NCBI RefSeq assembly: GCF_020080835.1
Contig: NC_058165.1
Location: 7,725,771-7,789,770 of the forward strand
Source: Cotesia glomerata
Lineage: Eukaryota; Arthropoda; Insecta; Hymenoptera; Braconidae
Length of the DNA: 64,000 nt
Direction of reading: 5' to 3'
Position numbers and translations under genes: made by a program. Positions 11,816-22,288 of this stretch are shown here, in pieces. Each line of letters opens with the position of its first letter. The first letter of the stretch is position 1. The notes beneath the pieces are model-generated. The model did no database searches. It was not told the origin of the DNA and saw only the letters and a program-made list of their open reading frames with translations.

Positions 11816-11930
11816 TTTCGCTGATAAAAAAGTTAACTTGACTCAAGACAACTAATCTTAAACCAGGTATACCATTTTGTAAGAAAAATGAGTTTTTGTC
11901 ATACTCGCTCAGTAAGTTAATTTTTCGAGC
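11816..11930. repeat. Remnant of the CTTGACTCAAG-type element
   Basis: The sequence CTGATAAAAAAGTTAACTTG followed by ACTCAAGAC, then 'ACCAGGTATACCATTTTG', matches the terminal part of the MITE at 44647-52634 with changes. Only one end is seen. Confidence 0.5.
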
Positions 11931-12189
11931 ACTGGATGACGTCTGCAAAGCCACTTATTTCTAAAGACTCTACTTCATCTGCTGCCTCTTCTATCCTAGA
12001 TCGCAACGTTTACCGCCCCTTATTTTTCTGTACTTTTTTGGATACAACCGGGCAGAATCGAAAAGAACTAAAAGACAAAAAAGGCCATTCGGCATCCGAA
12101 ATGAAAGTAGATTTCATTTTATTTCATTTCTGTGGACAAAACAACTGCAAAAGTAAAATTTCATAAAAATGATCCTGAGATGGATATTT

Positions 12190-12279
12190 TTAACTTCCCG
12201 CTAAGAGAATTGAAAATTTTCAAAAATCTGGAAGTTATTGGTTTCACCCTAGTAAAACCCTAGGGGTTTTCAAAATTTT
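12190..12279 (+). repeat. CGGGAAGTT repeat, left end, cut by the gap
   Basis: It begins AACTTCCCGCTAAGA and continues AAATCTGGAAGTTATTGGTT as in the other copies, then runs into the run of Ns. Confidence 0.7.
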
Positions 12280-12379
12280 NNNNNNNNNNNNNNNNNNNNN
12301 NNNNNNNNNNNNNNNNNNNNNNNNNNNNNNNNNNNNNNNNNNNNNNNNNNNNNNNNNNNNNNNNNNNNNNNNNNNNNNN
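12280..12379. other. Assembly gap (100 N)
   Basis: Exactly 100 N characters, the usual placeholder for a gap of unknown size. It lies just inside a repeat, which is a likely reason for the break. Confidence 0.99.
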
Positions 12380-14087
12380 ATACCAAATGTTCGCGCCAGA
12401 ACGCTTGGTAAATCCGCACTCTACTGCATCAGTGGTGCTGGGATTGACGCGCACCCTGATAGTCAACTCCCCAAGGCAAATGAGACGGTTACCCGCCAAC
12501 CGGCATGAAGCCCACTACACTGGGTGGCCAGCTACACGTTAACTCCGGTATACATAAATTGATTCAGTGCATCATTGTTGCAATACAACTCAACAACTTA
12601 TCCAGGATAATTTTCCATCATCGGAAATTCAGGTACCAACTTCTTGTCTTTTATAATAATTGGTTAATAATAAATGTTGGTTAATAATAATAATTAAAAC
12701 GTAACCTCTCGATTGTTGTTATGCCGGTATCTCAGGGATCATGCTTTTACATACCTATATGAATTATTTTACATTTTTGAATCAGCATTCACAAAGAGAT
12801 TAAAATAATATTCAGTCTTAATAATATAATACCTGCATGACTCATTAGTGAAATTGTGCTTCAGTTGAAAGTCGTTGTCATACCTGGATGAGGAGGGTGA
12901 TGTCACTGATCACCAGGTATGCAAGCATAATCTTATCAATCTCTTTGCTTTTATTCAAGAAGCTCTCTTGTGACTGCTGATTTCAGTTCGCGTTCTGACT
13001 CTCCACTCCGTGCTCTTCACTCGCCGGCCATCATCGACTCGTACTAACTATTGTCGCGTCAATAATAATTAATTTTATTGTGATAAAATAATAGATCAAC
13101 AAATTCATGCAATTAATTAAATCTGAGCTCGTATTCAAATCTTGGTAAAATTGATTAACTCAACGCTCTTATTAAAACCTTAAATTGATATTTGTGTATG
13201 GTGCCAACATATTGATAACTCGTCTTTATGATTATAATTACAGTAATTTCAAATACTTAATTTAATAATAATTCTCGTATTACTTAATTAAATAGTTCAA
13301 ATAAATTAAGAAGTTAAATTTATGATAGTTATTAAGAGTCAAGTGTTCACTAATTTGAAACTGTGATATTTTATATAATAAACGAGAAAACCACGAATAA
13401 GTGTTTATAATTTCTTTTCAACACCCAGATCCGGTATAAATAAATATTTATTGTTAAGTTATTTTACACGTGGAGAACCATTCAAGTAGTTTCCGTGTAT
13501 CTTTTGCATCTTTTTTGCTTGTGAATCACTGGCGTCAACATGCTGCTCGGTCGTATCTATTCTAACATTATAATTGAATGGGAGTCAGATGATGCTGAAG
13601 GTTAAACTGGCGTAGAAAATAAGGGACTAGGTTTTTTTACCCGAAATTCTCATATTTTATATGTGTAAGTTACACTGACCGATAGAACGATATTTTTGCT
13701 TGTATTACGGCTTCAGTCATGTATATACGTGGTGTACTTATACATAGTATGACGATTACAGCTCTTTCAAATTTTTTTAAATCGTTATATCTCAAAAACG
13801 GTGGCTCTCAAGAAAAAAAGTATTGAGATATTTTTTATAGATAATTATCTGATCTACAATTTTTGTTTATGATAACTAATTTTATGATAAAACTTACCGT
13901 TTTGCTAAAAATCGCGAAAAACCCGTTTTTGTGACCTTTGACCCCGAGTAAATTTTTTTGCACGTGCCGGATCGATGAGGACTTTTCACATTTCCTTTAT
14001 AGTAGTGTATCGAACAATCTTATCAATATTCAGCCAAGTCGGAATTTTTGTAACCTCACCCCTATTTTTTAATCTAATTTTACCGGA
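12380..14087. other. Unassigned non-coding stretch
   Basis: No gene is recognised. The section 12380-12540 is less AT-rich. From about 13780 the sequence becomes the low-information flank of the viral element. Confidence 0.3.
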
Positions 14088-14471
14088 CTAATTAGGGAGA
14101 AGAGGATTTTTAGGCTTTGCAGTACTTGTTGATGCTGGTAGCAGAGTTATAGCAAATGATGTGTTGTTAAATGAACTTTCATCTTCCGATATTAAACTGT
14201 TGTATACTTCTGAATCATCTTATAAAGATTTCTCAATCTCCTGATTTTCAACCTGTGGCTTTTCTTCTTTTTCAATATTTTCTTTTTTAAGCTTTGAAGA
14301 TTCAACTATACTCTGAAGTGGTGTGACAATAAGCTTGAACATTTCCTCCATGACTTTTTCAGCTGAATCCTTGCCCAAGTTCAACATCTTGTGCTTCCGT
14401 CGGATAGCATCACTGACTTGAGATATCTGATGTAAAATATACTTCTGATTTGAAATTTCTTCAGGCTTCAT
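14088..14471 (-). pseudogene. Conserved Polinton-associated small protein, one internal stop
   Basis: The minus-strand frame starts at ATG 14471, stops at 14220-14222 and then stays open in the same frame to 14088-14090, so it is read as one gene with a nonsense mutation. The 83 residues before the stop are charged and probably alpha-helical: an ISNQKYILHQISQ-type start, an 'AIRRKHKML' segment, then a Lys/Glu-rich tail. Proteins of this kind accompany the other genes of this element type in arthropods. Their function is not known to me. It lies 51 bases downstream of the ATPase gene on the same strand. Confidence 0.5.
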
Positions 14472-14522
14472 GTTGACAGGTTAAAGTCTACAGAATGTAT
14501 GACCATTACACTTCAAAGTACC

Positions 14523-15217
14523 TCAATTTATACTAATGAAGCAGTCGAATCCTTTTCGATACCTGCCACTGTTCAATTCACTGTCTTTATCTATGACCAC
14601 AAACCCATATTTATTCCAGCATGCTGAGCATAAATCTCTGAATGAGTTGTATGACAAGTCTGTATTGACATGATCATCATAAATATGCTTCAAATTCATT
14701 TCATCTTGACTGAAGAAAACAAGAAAGTTTGCGTTACATTTAATCAGATGTTTAGGTATTCGTGTATATGTTTGACAGAAATAAAAGCTATCAACATTAT
14801 TGTGTCGACCCATGCAGAAAAAAGCCTTGATGTGATCCTATTTTTCACAAGCAACATCGTCAAATATTATCAGGGAGTTAGGCTTAGCATCTTCAGACTT
14901 GATTACAGCCTCATGTTCGCTATATGTGAAGAATCCAATACCATTAATCTGTTTAAGCAGGTCTCCAGGAACTGATACTTTGGTTGGTTAAGAGACTTTG
15001 AATAGAGATATATATTCTCAAACCTCAAAACGTTTGGATGTACAATAAGAGAGAGCAAAGCATTTGTCTTTCCACAGTTGGATGGCCCGCAAAATATAGC
15101 ACGTACACTATTTGGAAGCAAAGCACCGTGTCGTTTAATTTTTTTCACATTGGTCCCTTGAACAATTTGATCAAAGTTGATAACTGGTAACTGAGCTCTT
15201 CGTTTCGTAAACTCCAT
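14523..15217 (-). pseudogene. Packaging ATPase (A32/FtsK-HerA-like), frameshifted
   Basis: This gene encodes the ATPase that drives genome packaging into capsids. The N-terminal part (15217 to about 14903) has the Walker A motif GPSNCGKTN around residue 45. The reading then shifts frame near 14960-14900; the second frame shows the Walker B segment IIFDDV and, after a stop at 14838-14840, a long conserved C-terminal half (14813-14523) with the CQTYTRIP sensor-like segment. The total length of about 230 codons fits the family. Two lesions, one frameshift and one nonsense codon, make it non-functional. The start is the first ATG of the frame and faces the PLA2 gene across a 77-base gap. Confidence 0.8.
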
Positions 15218-15294
15218 GACTGCTCAATTAATTCTGAGGCTCGGAGGTATAAATACAGGCTTATATAGATTACTAAGTCAGTCTTTGATATGTC
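15218..15294. promoter_or_regulatory. Compact divergent promoter candidate
   Basis: The 77 bases between the ATPase start and the PLA2 start contain TATAAATA at 15248-15255 reading rightward and TATATAA (plus-strand complement at 15261-15267) reading leftward. Two back-to-back TATA-like boxes between divergent viral genes suggest a shared promoter. This is inference in an AT-rich background. Confidence 0.35.
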
Positions 15295-16001
15295 ATGTCT
15301 GAGAGCAGACGTGGTAAAGGTGTTGTCAGCCATATAATCAACAAACTCCCACTTAAACTTCACATACCAGGATATCAGTACTGTGGTCTAGGTACAAAGT
15401 TAGCCAAGAGGTTAGCTCGAGGTGATTCAGGTATAAATCCTTTGGACGCTGCGTGTAAGGAACACGATATAGCTTACTCTAAAAATCGTGAAAATTTAGA
15501 AGCTCGTCAGGAGGCTGATAACATTCTTGCTGAGAAAGCGTGGCAACTAAGCTCAAGATTTCCAAGAAGAAGGATGTTGCTGTGAGACAGGTTATTGATG
15601 AAGCTGAAAAGTTCATGCAGCCTGGTGGAGATCTGGTTAAAACAGCTCTTGAAGGTGCCCGCAAGGCTGTCAAAAAGGCTGGTGGGAAGAAAAACGTTCG
15701 ATTACATCGTATTCTACCAGTTCCGTCAAAGATTGGAGGAATACTTCCATTCTTGATTCCCCTGTTTGCAGGGTTATAAGCGGTTGGTCCTCTGACAGGT
15801 GGAGCTGCAGGTGTTGCAAAAGCTGTGAACGATGCAAGTGCAGCTAAGAATCAACTTGCTGAAAAGAAACGTCACAACTTGAAGATGGAGGAAATAGCTG
15901 TAGGTAGAGGATTATACCTCAAACCTTACCGCAGTGGTATGGGACTTTATTTGAAACCATACCCAGAGGGAGCTGGCTGCAAGAAATCAAAAAACCAGTA
16001 G
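15295..16001 (+). pseudogene. Phospholipase A2-domain virion protein, frameshifted
   Basis: Residues 27-75 form a PLA2 domain of the kind in the unique N terminus of parvovirus VP1. They have a calcium-loop segment YCGLGT and the catalytic His-Asp pair within DAACKEHDIAY. In parvoviruses this enzyme acts during escape from the endosome. The first frame ends at 15585. The rest of the protein continues in another frame from about 15540, with a stop at 15777-15779, to TAG at 15999-16001. The second part has a hydrophobic Ala/Gly-rich segment ('GGILPFLIPLFAGL') and two GLYLKPY repeats near the end. One frameshift and one stop break it. The fusion of PLA2 with a basic, hydrophobic tail suggests a minor capsid protein. 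Confidence 0.75.
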
Positions 16002-16360
16002 AGCTACCACATCGAGCACTGACTAACATCGATTTATTAAAGTATGCCAAGCTGCTTAAAATTCCAAATCTTCGTGGAGTTTTCATGAATAATGATTTAC
16101 CAAAATCTGGACCTAAAACAAATGAATCAGCAATAATAAATTTGGATGATAAACTTTGACCTGGGACTCACTGGGTTGCATACAAGAAAAATCATGATCA
16201 AGTAATTTACTTTGACAGTTTTGGTAATCTACAACCTCCGCATGACTTGATGGAATATCTCGATGTTGGTAGCGTAAAGTACAATCATAAAAGATATCAA
16301 GACTTTGATACAATCATATGTGGACATTTATGTCTTAAATTCCTGACTGGACAACTATAA
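16001..16360 (+). pseudogene. Adenain-like cysteine protease, one internal stop
   Basis: The frame running from about 16001 to TAA at 16358-16360 matches the adenovirus-type maturation protease. The catalytic His lies in GTHW (16160-16171), the acidic residue in YFDSFG, and the catalytic Cys in the IICGHLCLKF segment near the C terminus. These proteases cleave virion precursor proteins during maturation. An in-frame TGA at 16157-16159, just before the GTHW motif, disrupts it. The first ATG in frame is 16085, but homologous sequence starts upstream and overlaps the end of the preceding gene in another frame, so the true start is unclear. Confidence 0.75.
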
Positions 16361-16392
16361 ATTGAAGTGACTCGGGACTACAAGCGTCAGTC

Positions 16393-16701
16393 ATGGCAGA
16401 GTCATTCACCTTAACACTATCTGGAAATTCCTCCATACTGGAGGCAAATTATTTTCCACCGATTGAGCTATTATCAATAAAAAATTATGTACTTGGACTT
16501 GTTTAGCTCCTGACATTTAATTCAATACCAAATATTGATGACGGTGCTTATAAATTCTATGTATCATCAAAAAGATCCACGAGAAGTACAATCAAGAGAA
16601 TTCAAGAAATAACTATACCAACAGGAAGTTATAAAATTAAAGATATTGAAAATTTCCGTGTCGAGACTATTACGATAAGACTGCATATAAGAAGTCTGTA
16701 A
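16393..16701 (+). pseudogene. Minor virion protein remnant (N-terminal part)
   Basis: Starting at ATG 16393, the frame reads 37 codons to TAG at 16504-16506 and remains open in the same frame to TAA at 16699-16701. The N terminus (SFTLTLSGNSSIL) and the later 'IPTGSYKIKDIE' segment are typical of a protein placed between the protease and the major capsid gene in this element type. The C-terminal half appears to be missing. I assign it to the virion by position only; its exact role is unknown. Confidence 0.5.
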
Positions 16702-16862
16702 TGGGTATCGTATATGAAACAAAGACTGGTAGTGGGTATAAAAGAATTGCCGTATGTCCAAAGATTATCAGTCATCATCGAGCTCTGAAAGTGTTGACAC
16801 GTCAGAACGCAGAGTTCCTCAAAAGTCTAGAACTAAAATTACATGGAAAATTCACAAGATAA
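16701..16862 (+). CDS. Small conserved ORF, 53 residues, intact
   Basis: An uninterrupted 53-codon frame starts at the ATG that overlaps the preceding stop codon and ends at TAA 16860-16862, overlapping the start of the capsid gene by 20 bases in another frame. The C-terminal pattern 'HRALKVLTRQNAEFLKSL' resembles short basic ORFs beside the capsid gene in related elements. The function is unknown. Intactness may be chance given its size. Confidence 0.4.
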   Translation: MGIVYETKTGSGYKRIAVCPKIISHHRALKVLTRQNAEFLKSLELKLHGKFTR

Positions 16863-18114
16863 AAATAAATTTTTATTGTCTAGCTTGTGTGATACCGTGG
16901 TGGAAATCTTAGATATAAAAAAATCGATTATTTTTGATGAGTCTATTGCGCACTGTGAAGCTCATTCGCACCTGCCATACGCATCATCAACATTTAACTA
17001 CAGTGATGAAATCAGGATTGCTGTTCAGCATCAAGATCTGTGCTTGCTTCCAAGCAAGAGCACATTACATTTTTATGGAAGAATGAGAAAAGCTGATGGT
17101 ACTGCTGTGAGTGCTACTACAAAGATGGTCAACATGGCTGTCTGTCATATGTTTGAAGAGATACGTTATGAGCTGAATGGTGTAGAAATTGACAGATGCA
17201 AGAATGTTGGCATTACCAGTGTTATGAAAGGATATGCTTCTCTGAGTCCAGGACAGCAAAATATTCTGAAAAATGTTGGTTGGATTGTTAATGAAGATAA
17301 TAACAAGTTGACTGATGCTAATGGCTACTTTGATATCTCAGTACTGCTGAGTTTTATCCTCGGATTCGCTGAAGATTATAAACGAATTATCGTGAATGTC
17401 AAGCATGAATTAATACTGATCAGATCAAATACTGATCAAAATGCTTGTGTAGTTACCGCTGAGGATGAAAATGTTACAATTACGATTCAAAAAATTGAGT
17501 GGATTGTACCGTATATAACAATGTCTGACAAGCAAAAAATCGATGTGTTGAATATAACCTCTGATCCAGCTATCCCCATCAGTTTCCAGACTTGAGAACT
17601 GTATGAGTATCCACTGCTACCAGCCATAACCAAGCACATTTGAGTAATCAAAACAACAAATTAACTCGTGAAACCTCGTTTTGTCATCCTTGGATTTCAA
17701 ACAGCAAGAAAAAATCAATCGAATCAAAATGCAAACGAATTTGATCACTGCAGCATAAGAGACATTAAGCTGTTCTTGAACTCTCAGAGTAATCCATATG
17801 GAAATTTGAACCTCAACATTACGAATAATCAGTATGTCTTGACGTATGACATGTATACAAATTTTCAAAGTGTTTACTATGGAAAAGAAGCTGAACCGCT
17901 AATGGCTACGAAAGATTTTCTGATTAAAGCACCTCTGTATATAATTGACTGTTCCAAGCAGAACGAGTAAATCAAGTCTGGGCCTGTGGATATGCGTTTG
18001 GAGTTTGAATCGTCAGCACAGTTTCCAAATCAAACTGCTGCTTACTGTTTGTTAATTCACGACCGAATAGTGGAATACAATCTTCAAGAAAACTTACTTA
18101 ATGGTACAGTTTGA
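16843..18114 (+). pseudogene. Major capsid protein (double jelly-roll type), four in-frame stops
   Basis: A single frame runs from ATG 16843 to TGA 18112-18114, 423 codons, with internal stops at 17593-17595, 17641-17643, 17662-17664 and 17968-17970. No indel is needed to keep the frame, so decay was by point mutation. The first 250 residues contain the 'LPYASSTFNYSDEIRI' and 'MFEEIRYELNGVEIDR' segments, and the last part 'YCLLIHDRIVEYN'. This matches the capsid protein of insect Polinton-like elements by overall pattern. The jelly-roll fold is inferred from the family, not visible directly. Confidence 0.65.
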
Positions 18115-18292
18115 TCCTAAGCCTACCATACATTTACATTACATGTATGTGTGGGACTTTGCATCCAGACAAGCAAGGAAAAATCCATGGGAACAAGCTG
18201 CAAGAGATGGAGAACGATTTCATCGACGAATACAAGAATTAAATAAAATCATTGAACCTACAGTAGCGCTCAAAAGTATTTTGACAACATAA
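18101..18292 (+). pseudogene. Unrecognised viral-element ORF truncated by the Tc1 insertion
   Basis: The ATG at 18101 overlaps the end of the capsid gene by 14 bases. 52 codons read through to the TA at 18259-18260, where the Tc1 element begins; the frame then ends inside the transposon at 18292. On the far side (from 19818) the same frame could continue about 19 codons to a stop. The protein is charged and probably helical (segment 'NPWEQAARDGERFHRRIQEL'). No family is recognised. Confidence 0.4.
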
Positions 18293-19817
18293 AATTTTTT
18301 AATATTTTTTTAAAATAAAAGCCTATCGGAAAATGTATTGAGTATAATGTAGAGTAGTGTAATTGCGACTATTTAAGCGTGTCAAATTACATCTTGTTTG
18401 TTTACACACCGCGCCACCGAACGTACTTGACTTACCGTGAGCTCAAAAGTATTTTGACACGCATTTTACTTGAAAAACTCTCGCAGATTACTTGTTCCTT
18501 AGTTTTTATTATTACATATATTTACTTTTTGTGGTTACTTCAATATGCCTAAGTGCAAGGAATATTCTAGTGATTTTAAAAAAGCCGTTATTAATGCATT
18601 AAAACAAGGATTGAAACAAACAGAAGTTGCTCGTTTGTTTAAAGTGTCTCGACAGTTAGTTAGCTAATGGAATAAAGTCTATAACAAAAGAAAAACTGTC
18701 GAAAGTAAGCCTTGAACAGGCCGCCCAAGAAAAACTTCTTCTTACATCGATCATATTATAAAAAAGTTATCAGCAAATGATATACGGATGTCCGCTGTAA
18801 TGATAAAAAATGAATTAAAAGAAAAATATAACGTAGATATTCATGTTTCTACTGTTAAACGACGCTTAAAGGTCCTAGGGTTATATGGCCGAAGACCGGC
18901 TAAAAAACCTTTAATATCGAAAAAAAACAGGAAGTCTCGTCTTGAGTTCGCAAAACGGCATCTCTTGGTCAAGTTTAGAGTGGTCTAAAGTTTTATGGAG
19001 TGACGAAAGTAAATTTAATTTAATGTCATCTGATGGTATCAAGTACATTCGGCGTCGGGTAAACAAAAAATACGATTATCGGTATCAAATACCCACAGTT
19101 AAACATAGAGGTGGTAGTGTGATGGTTTGGGGATGTTTTTCACGGTCTGGAGTTGGACCATTAGTTCGAATAGAAGGAAAAATGGATCGGTTCATGTATG
19201 CAAATATATTAAAGTCTCAGATGTTACCATATGCTAAACATCACATGCCAGCTAAGTGGTATTTTCAACAAGACAATGATCCCAAACACAGATCAAAGCA
19301 TATTAGTGACTTATTAAATCGTGAAAAAGTTAAAGTTCTTGAGTGGCCAAGTCAAAGTCCCGACTTGAATCCGATAGAAAATCTCTGGGAAGAATTGAAA
19401 CGTAGTGTAAAACCCAAAATTATTCAAAAAAAACGCTTTGTTTGAAACTCTAAAAAATGAGTGGGATCAAATTCCAATAAGTCGATTACAAAAATTAATC
19501 GACTCAATGCCGGAGCGATGCAAGGCTGTCATAAAGGCCAAGGGATATGCTACTAAATATTAATATATTTATTGCTGTAAATTATAATTATGCGTTAAAT
19601 TAGTTTTTTTTCAAAAATGTCAAAATACTTTTGAGCCACCATTTTCCTAATATTTTAAAAATTAAACTTTCTTTTATTACGAATAAGAACCTCTTTGACA
19701 CTATTCTGTAGTTTATTCAAAAGGTGTTAAAAAAATAAATAAATGATTATTGTGTTTTATATTTATTTTTAATTAAACCATTAAATATATTTGTCAAAAT
19801 ACTTTTGAGCGCTACTG
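18261..19817 (+). mobile_element. Tc1-type transposon, IR/DR structure, inactive
   Basis: The 1557-bp element has 26-bp terminal inverted repeats (starting CAGTAGCGCTCAAAAGTATT) and a TA duplication at 18259-18260 and 19818-19819. The core CTCAAAAGTATTTTGACA recurs inside at 18441-18460 and, inverted, at 19618-19636, giving paired transposase-binding sites about 180 bases apart at each end, the IR/DR arrangement of many Tc1-like elements. The termini are still perfect over this stretch although the transposase is broken. Confidence 0.95.
18545..19563 (+). pseudogene. Tc1-family DD34E transposase, two stops and two frameshifts
   Basis: The gene starts at ATG 18545 with a paired helix-turn-helix DNA-binding region (segment 'QTEVARLFKVSRQLVS') and a GRPRK hook. 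Stops lie at 18665-18667 and 18713-18715. A frameshift near 18955-18965 leads into the catalytic domain: first Asp in WSDES, second in QQDNDPKH, and Glu in NPIENLWEE with 34 residues between the last two, that is DD34E. A second frameshift lies in the A8 run at 19426-19433 and restores the C terminus, ending TAA 19561-19563. Length of about 340 codons is normal for the family. Confidence 0.92.
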
Positions 19818-19959
19818 TATGTTAATTAATAAACTTAATGTAATAAAAAATAATAAATAAAAAAACACTTTTATTTGTAATTTAATGATTGTTTATTTAT
19901 AAATCCTTATTAAAATAATTATTTTAAGATAAATTAGCTCATAAAAAAGATTTATTATT

Positions 19960-20169
19960 TCATTCATAGCAGTCCTTCTTCAATGGATAAGGGCCATCGA
20001 GAACATCATTATACATAGTCTTATAATGCTCTGTACATCTTGTGTAGTCGATAAATCTTGAGTTCATCTTCATGTGATGAGATAGCTTTGACCATATAGC
20101 ATCAATTTCGAGTTTTATGAATTGTAGTATGAAAGATTCATCTAAAGAGGCATTATCTTGTGAATCCAT
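19960..20169 (-). CDS. Unrecognised small ORF of the viral element (69 residues)
   Basis: An intact 69-codon frame on the minus strand starts immediately after the stop of the 20171-20700 gene. It is acidic at the N terminus and contains an amphipathic segment around 'FILQFIKLEIDAIWSKLS'. I do not recognise a family. Its tight spacing after the upstream gene suggests both belong to the element. Confidence 0.35.
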   Translation of the reverse strand: MDSQDNASLDESFILQFIKLEIDAIWSKLSHHMKMNSRFIDYTRCTEHYKTMYNDVLDGPYPLKKDCYE

Positions 20170-20170
20170 C

Positions 20171-20700
20171 TAGACTAAAGACTGGAACTGATAAAAAAGC
20201 TGTAATGACTTTTCCAGCGATGGACTTAGGCCCCAACAGCTGAGAAACCAACAAGCATAACTGCTTTTCCTTGAGTGATTTTTCTTCAGGAGACACGGTT
20301 GGACAAGATCAAAGTCTTCAAGATGGTTGATAAATCTCATCTTTGATAAATCAATTATATCAGATGAAAAATCAATTACATTTTCAAGCCAATGTTTTTT
20401 TTATTCACCCAAAACATAAACGTATTTTTTGTGCTTGAGAGTCTCTCGCAGCACTTCTTCGAGTTCGTGGTAGAAGAATGATCCTTCATCCCATCTAATA
20501 CCATGGTTTCGCAACAAAAAGTCTTTGGTCTCCAAGATCAAAAATTCATTGGTGTACTCAGCTGGTGGTTCGAAAGTTGCTAGCGCGGCAGAACTTAAAA
20601 AATTTACTTCATTACTAAGCGAGATAACAGCAAGCTCTTTGACAATGAAAGATCCATCAAGCGCGTAGAAGCCTTCAAAATCGCTTTCGAGCAGCATCAC
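20171..20700 (-). pseudogene. Conserved arthropod mobile-element protein, one internal stop
   Basis: From ATG 20700 the frame reads 99 codons to TAA at 20401-20403 and continues in frame to TAG near 20171. The N-terminal pattern 'DFEGFYALDGSFIVKELA', then 'WDEGSFFYHELEEVL' and 'KYVYVLGE...KKHWLENV', is of a kind found in proteins encoded by arthropod viral and mobile elements. The DFEG/KE spacing might reflect a DEDD-type nuclease fold, but that is a guess. The upstream flank is a CGGGAAGTT repeat, so the promoter has been lost or replaced. Confidence 0.45.
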
Positions 20701-20707
20701 CGTATCT

Positions 20708-22288
20708 CGAAGAGCCCAAAAACGTCATAAGTGCAATTTCAAGCATTTAGGTATAGAGTTGGCGGGAAGTTACAGGGATGGCCTTCAGGGTCAACAGTTT
20801 TCCTAATTTTTTTTGTATTTTTTTTTTTTTTTTGAAAAGGGCACTTAAAAAAAAATTTTTAATTTCGACCATTATTAAAAAAGTTACGAGCAAAAAACCA
20901 AAAAAAAGAGCGATTTTTTTTTAAATTCGATATTTTTTGAACCAGTGATCAAAAAAATCTCAAAATTTATCAGGAGGCTTCTTTTGGGGGGTACTAAAAA
21001 ATACCAAAAAATTGAGAATATCTAAAATTTAAATTTTTAAAACCGTCCGATTTGGCGTGAAATGCCCCAGTAACTTCCCGATTTTTGAAAATTTTCAATT
21101 TTCTTAGCGGGAAGTTAACAAAAAAGGTATTTAATAGATTGAAAGTTTTATTATAACGCATTATCTAGTTAAATAAAGTTTATTTAAATATCATAAAAAA
21201 ATTATTTCTACATAATTAAAGAAATCTGGAAATCGGTTGACCATGTAGACCAACCCTAGAACTTCCTGCTAAGTTTGCATTTCAAGCACCTTAACCCCTG
21301 ACAGGCACACATCTAAACCGTATACCTCTTGAGGCATTGAGGGTGAAAACTACTCAACATATTTCATTTTCAAATATCTTAGTCCCTAATAAAGTTAGAG
21401 AATTTTTTTTCTTTTAAATCAAAACTCAAAAAATTCTCTATAAAATAGATATAATATTAAATTAATTCGTGTCAATTAAAATAGATAAAAATACTATCGA
21501 AGTTTAAATATACACAAAGAATTATAACGAAATAAAATTTTGGGGCGGGTACTTTTTACCCAGTGTGTTTGTCAGGGGTTAAAATGTGTTTTTTGATTAA
21601 TATTTGGGCTTTTCAAGCTCAAAGCACAGTTTTTCACATTTTGAGCTCATCGAGCTCAAAATGTATTTATTAATCAACGATAACTTTTGAATGTGTTGTT
21701 CGATTTTCTTTTTTAAAAAAGCATTCGACGCAGTTCTTAAAGCACAATAAGAAAATGTACAGGTTTATATTGATTGGTTGAGAGATCTCGAAGATATCAT
21801 AAAAAATACCGAAAAACAAAATTTTACGAATTTTTTAAGAACTATAACTTTTGAATGCGTCGTTCGATTTTTATTTTCAAAAAATCATTCGACGCAATTT
21901 TTCAAGAACAAAAAATGTATACATAGTTTTGTTATGATTTTTTCGCACGCTTTGGAGTTATTTTTAAAAAACATAAAAATTCAAATTTTTTTTTTAATTT
22001 CTTCGGAATGGCTTGATGAATTAACTCTTAATTCTAATGAGATCTACGTTTTGATAGACCCTTTTGAATGACGTATCGTAGAAATCAATCGGTTGATTCG
22101 TTTTTGAGAAACCGTACGACAAAAATTTATTGACACACACACGACCGGACACCTCGGCGGGAATAATCAGAATGGCTTCCTGGGACTTTAAAATGTGGAC
22201 ATCCGATGAAAACTCAACTTTTGAAAATCGGACCGAAATCAATAACTTTCCATTATTAAAAATTTTGAATTTTCTTAGCGGGAAGTTA
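20708..22288. repeat. Cluster of CGGGAAGTT repeat fragments
   Basis: Three pieces are visible. 20708-20815 is a right end (GCGGGAAGTTACAGGGATGG). 21030-21118 is a left end in inverse orientation (CTTAGCGGGAAGTTAA). 21590-22288 is a longer inverse copy with the GAGCTCAAAA palindromes, 'ATAACTTTTGAATG' units and the terminal CTTAGCGGGAAGTTAA. Runs of A/T separate them. Confidence 0.7.

Larger units (their letters stand above)
14088..20700. mobile_element. Degenerate Polinton/Maverick-like (adintovirus-type) endogenous viral element
   Basis: A compact cluster of virion and packaging genes: a conserved small protein and the packaging ATPase leftward; a PLA2-domain protein, adenain-like protease, minor protein, small ORF and major capsid protein rightward; two leftward ORFs at the right end. 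The combination of A32/FtsK-like ATPase, adenovirus-type protease and capsid protein is diagnostic of Polinton/Maverick-type elements. No protein-primed DNA polymerase B, no retroviral-type integrase and no terminal repeats are seen, so this is a partial copy. Nearly every gene carries stops or frameshifts. A Tc1 transposon occupies 18261-19817. The right edge abuts a CGGGAAGTT repeat at about 20708. Confidence 0.8.
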
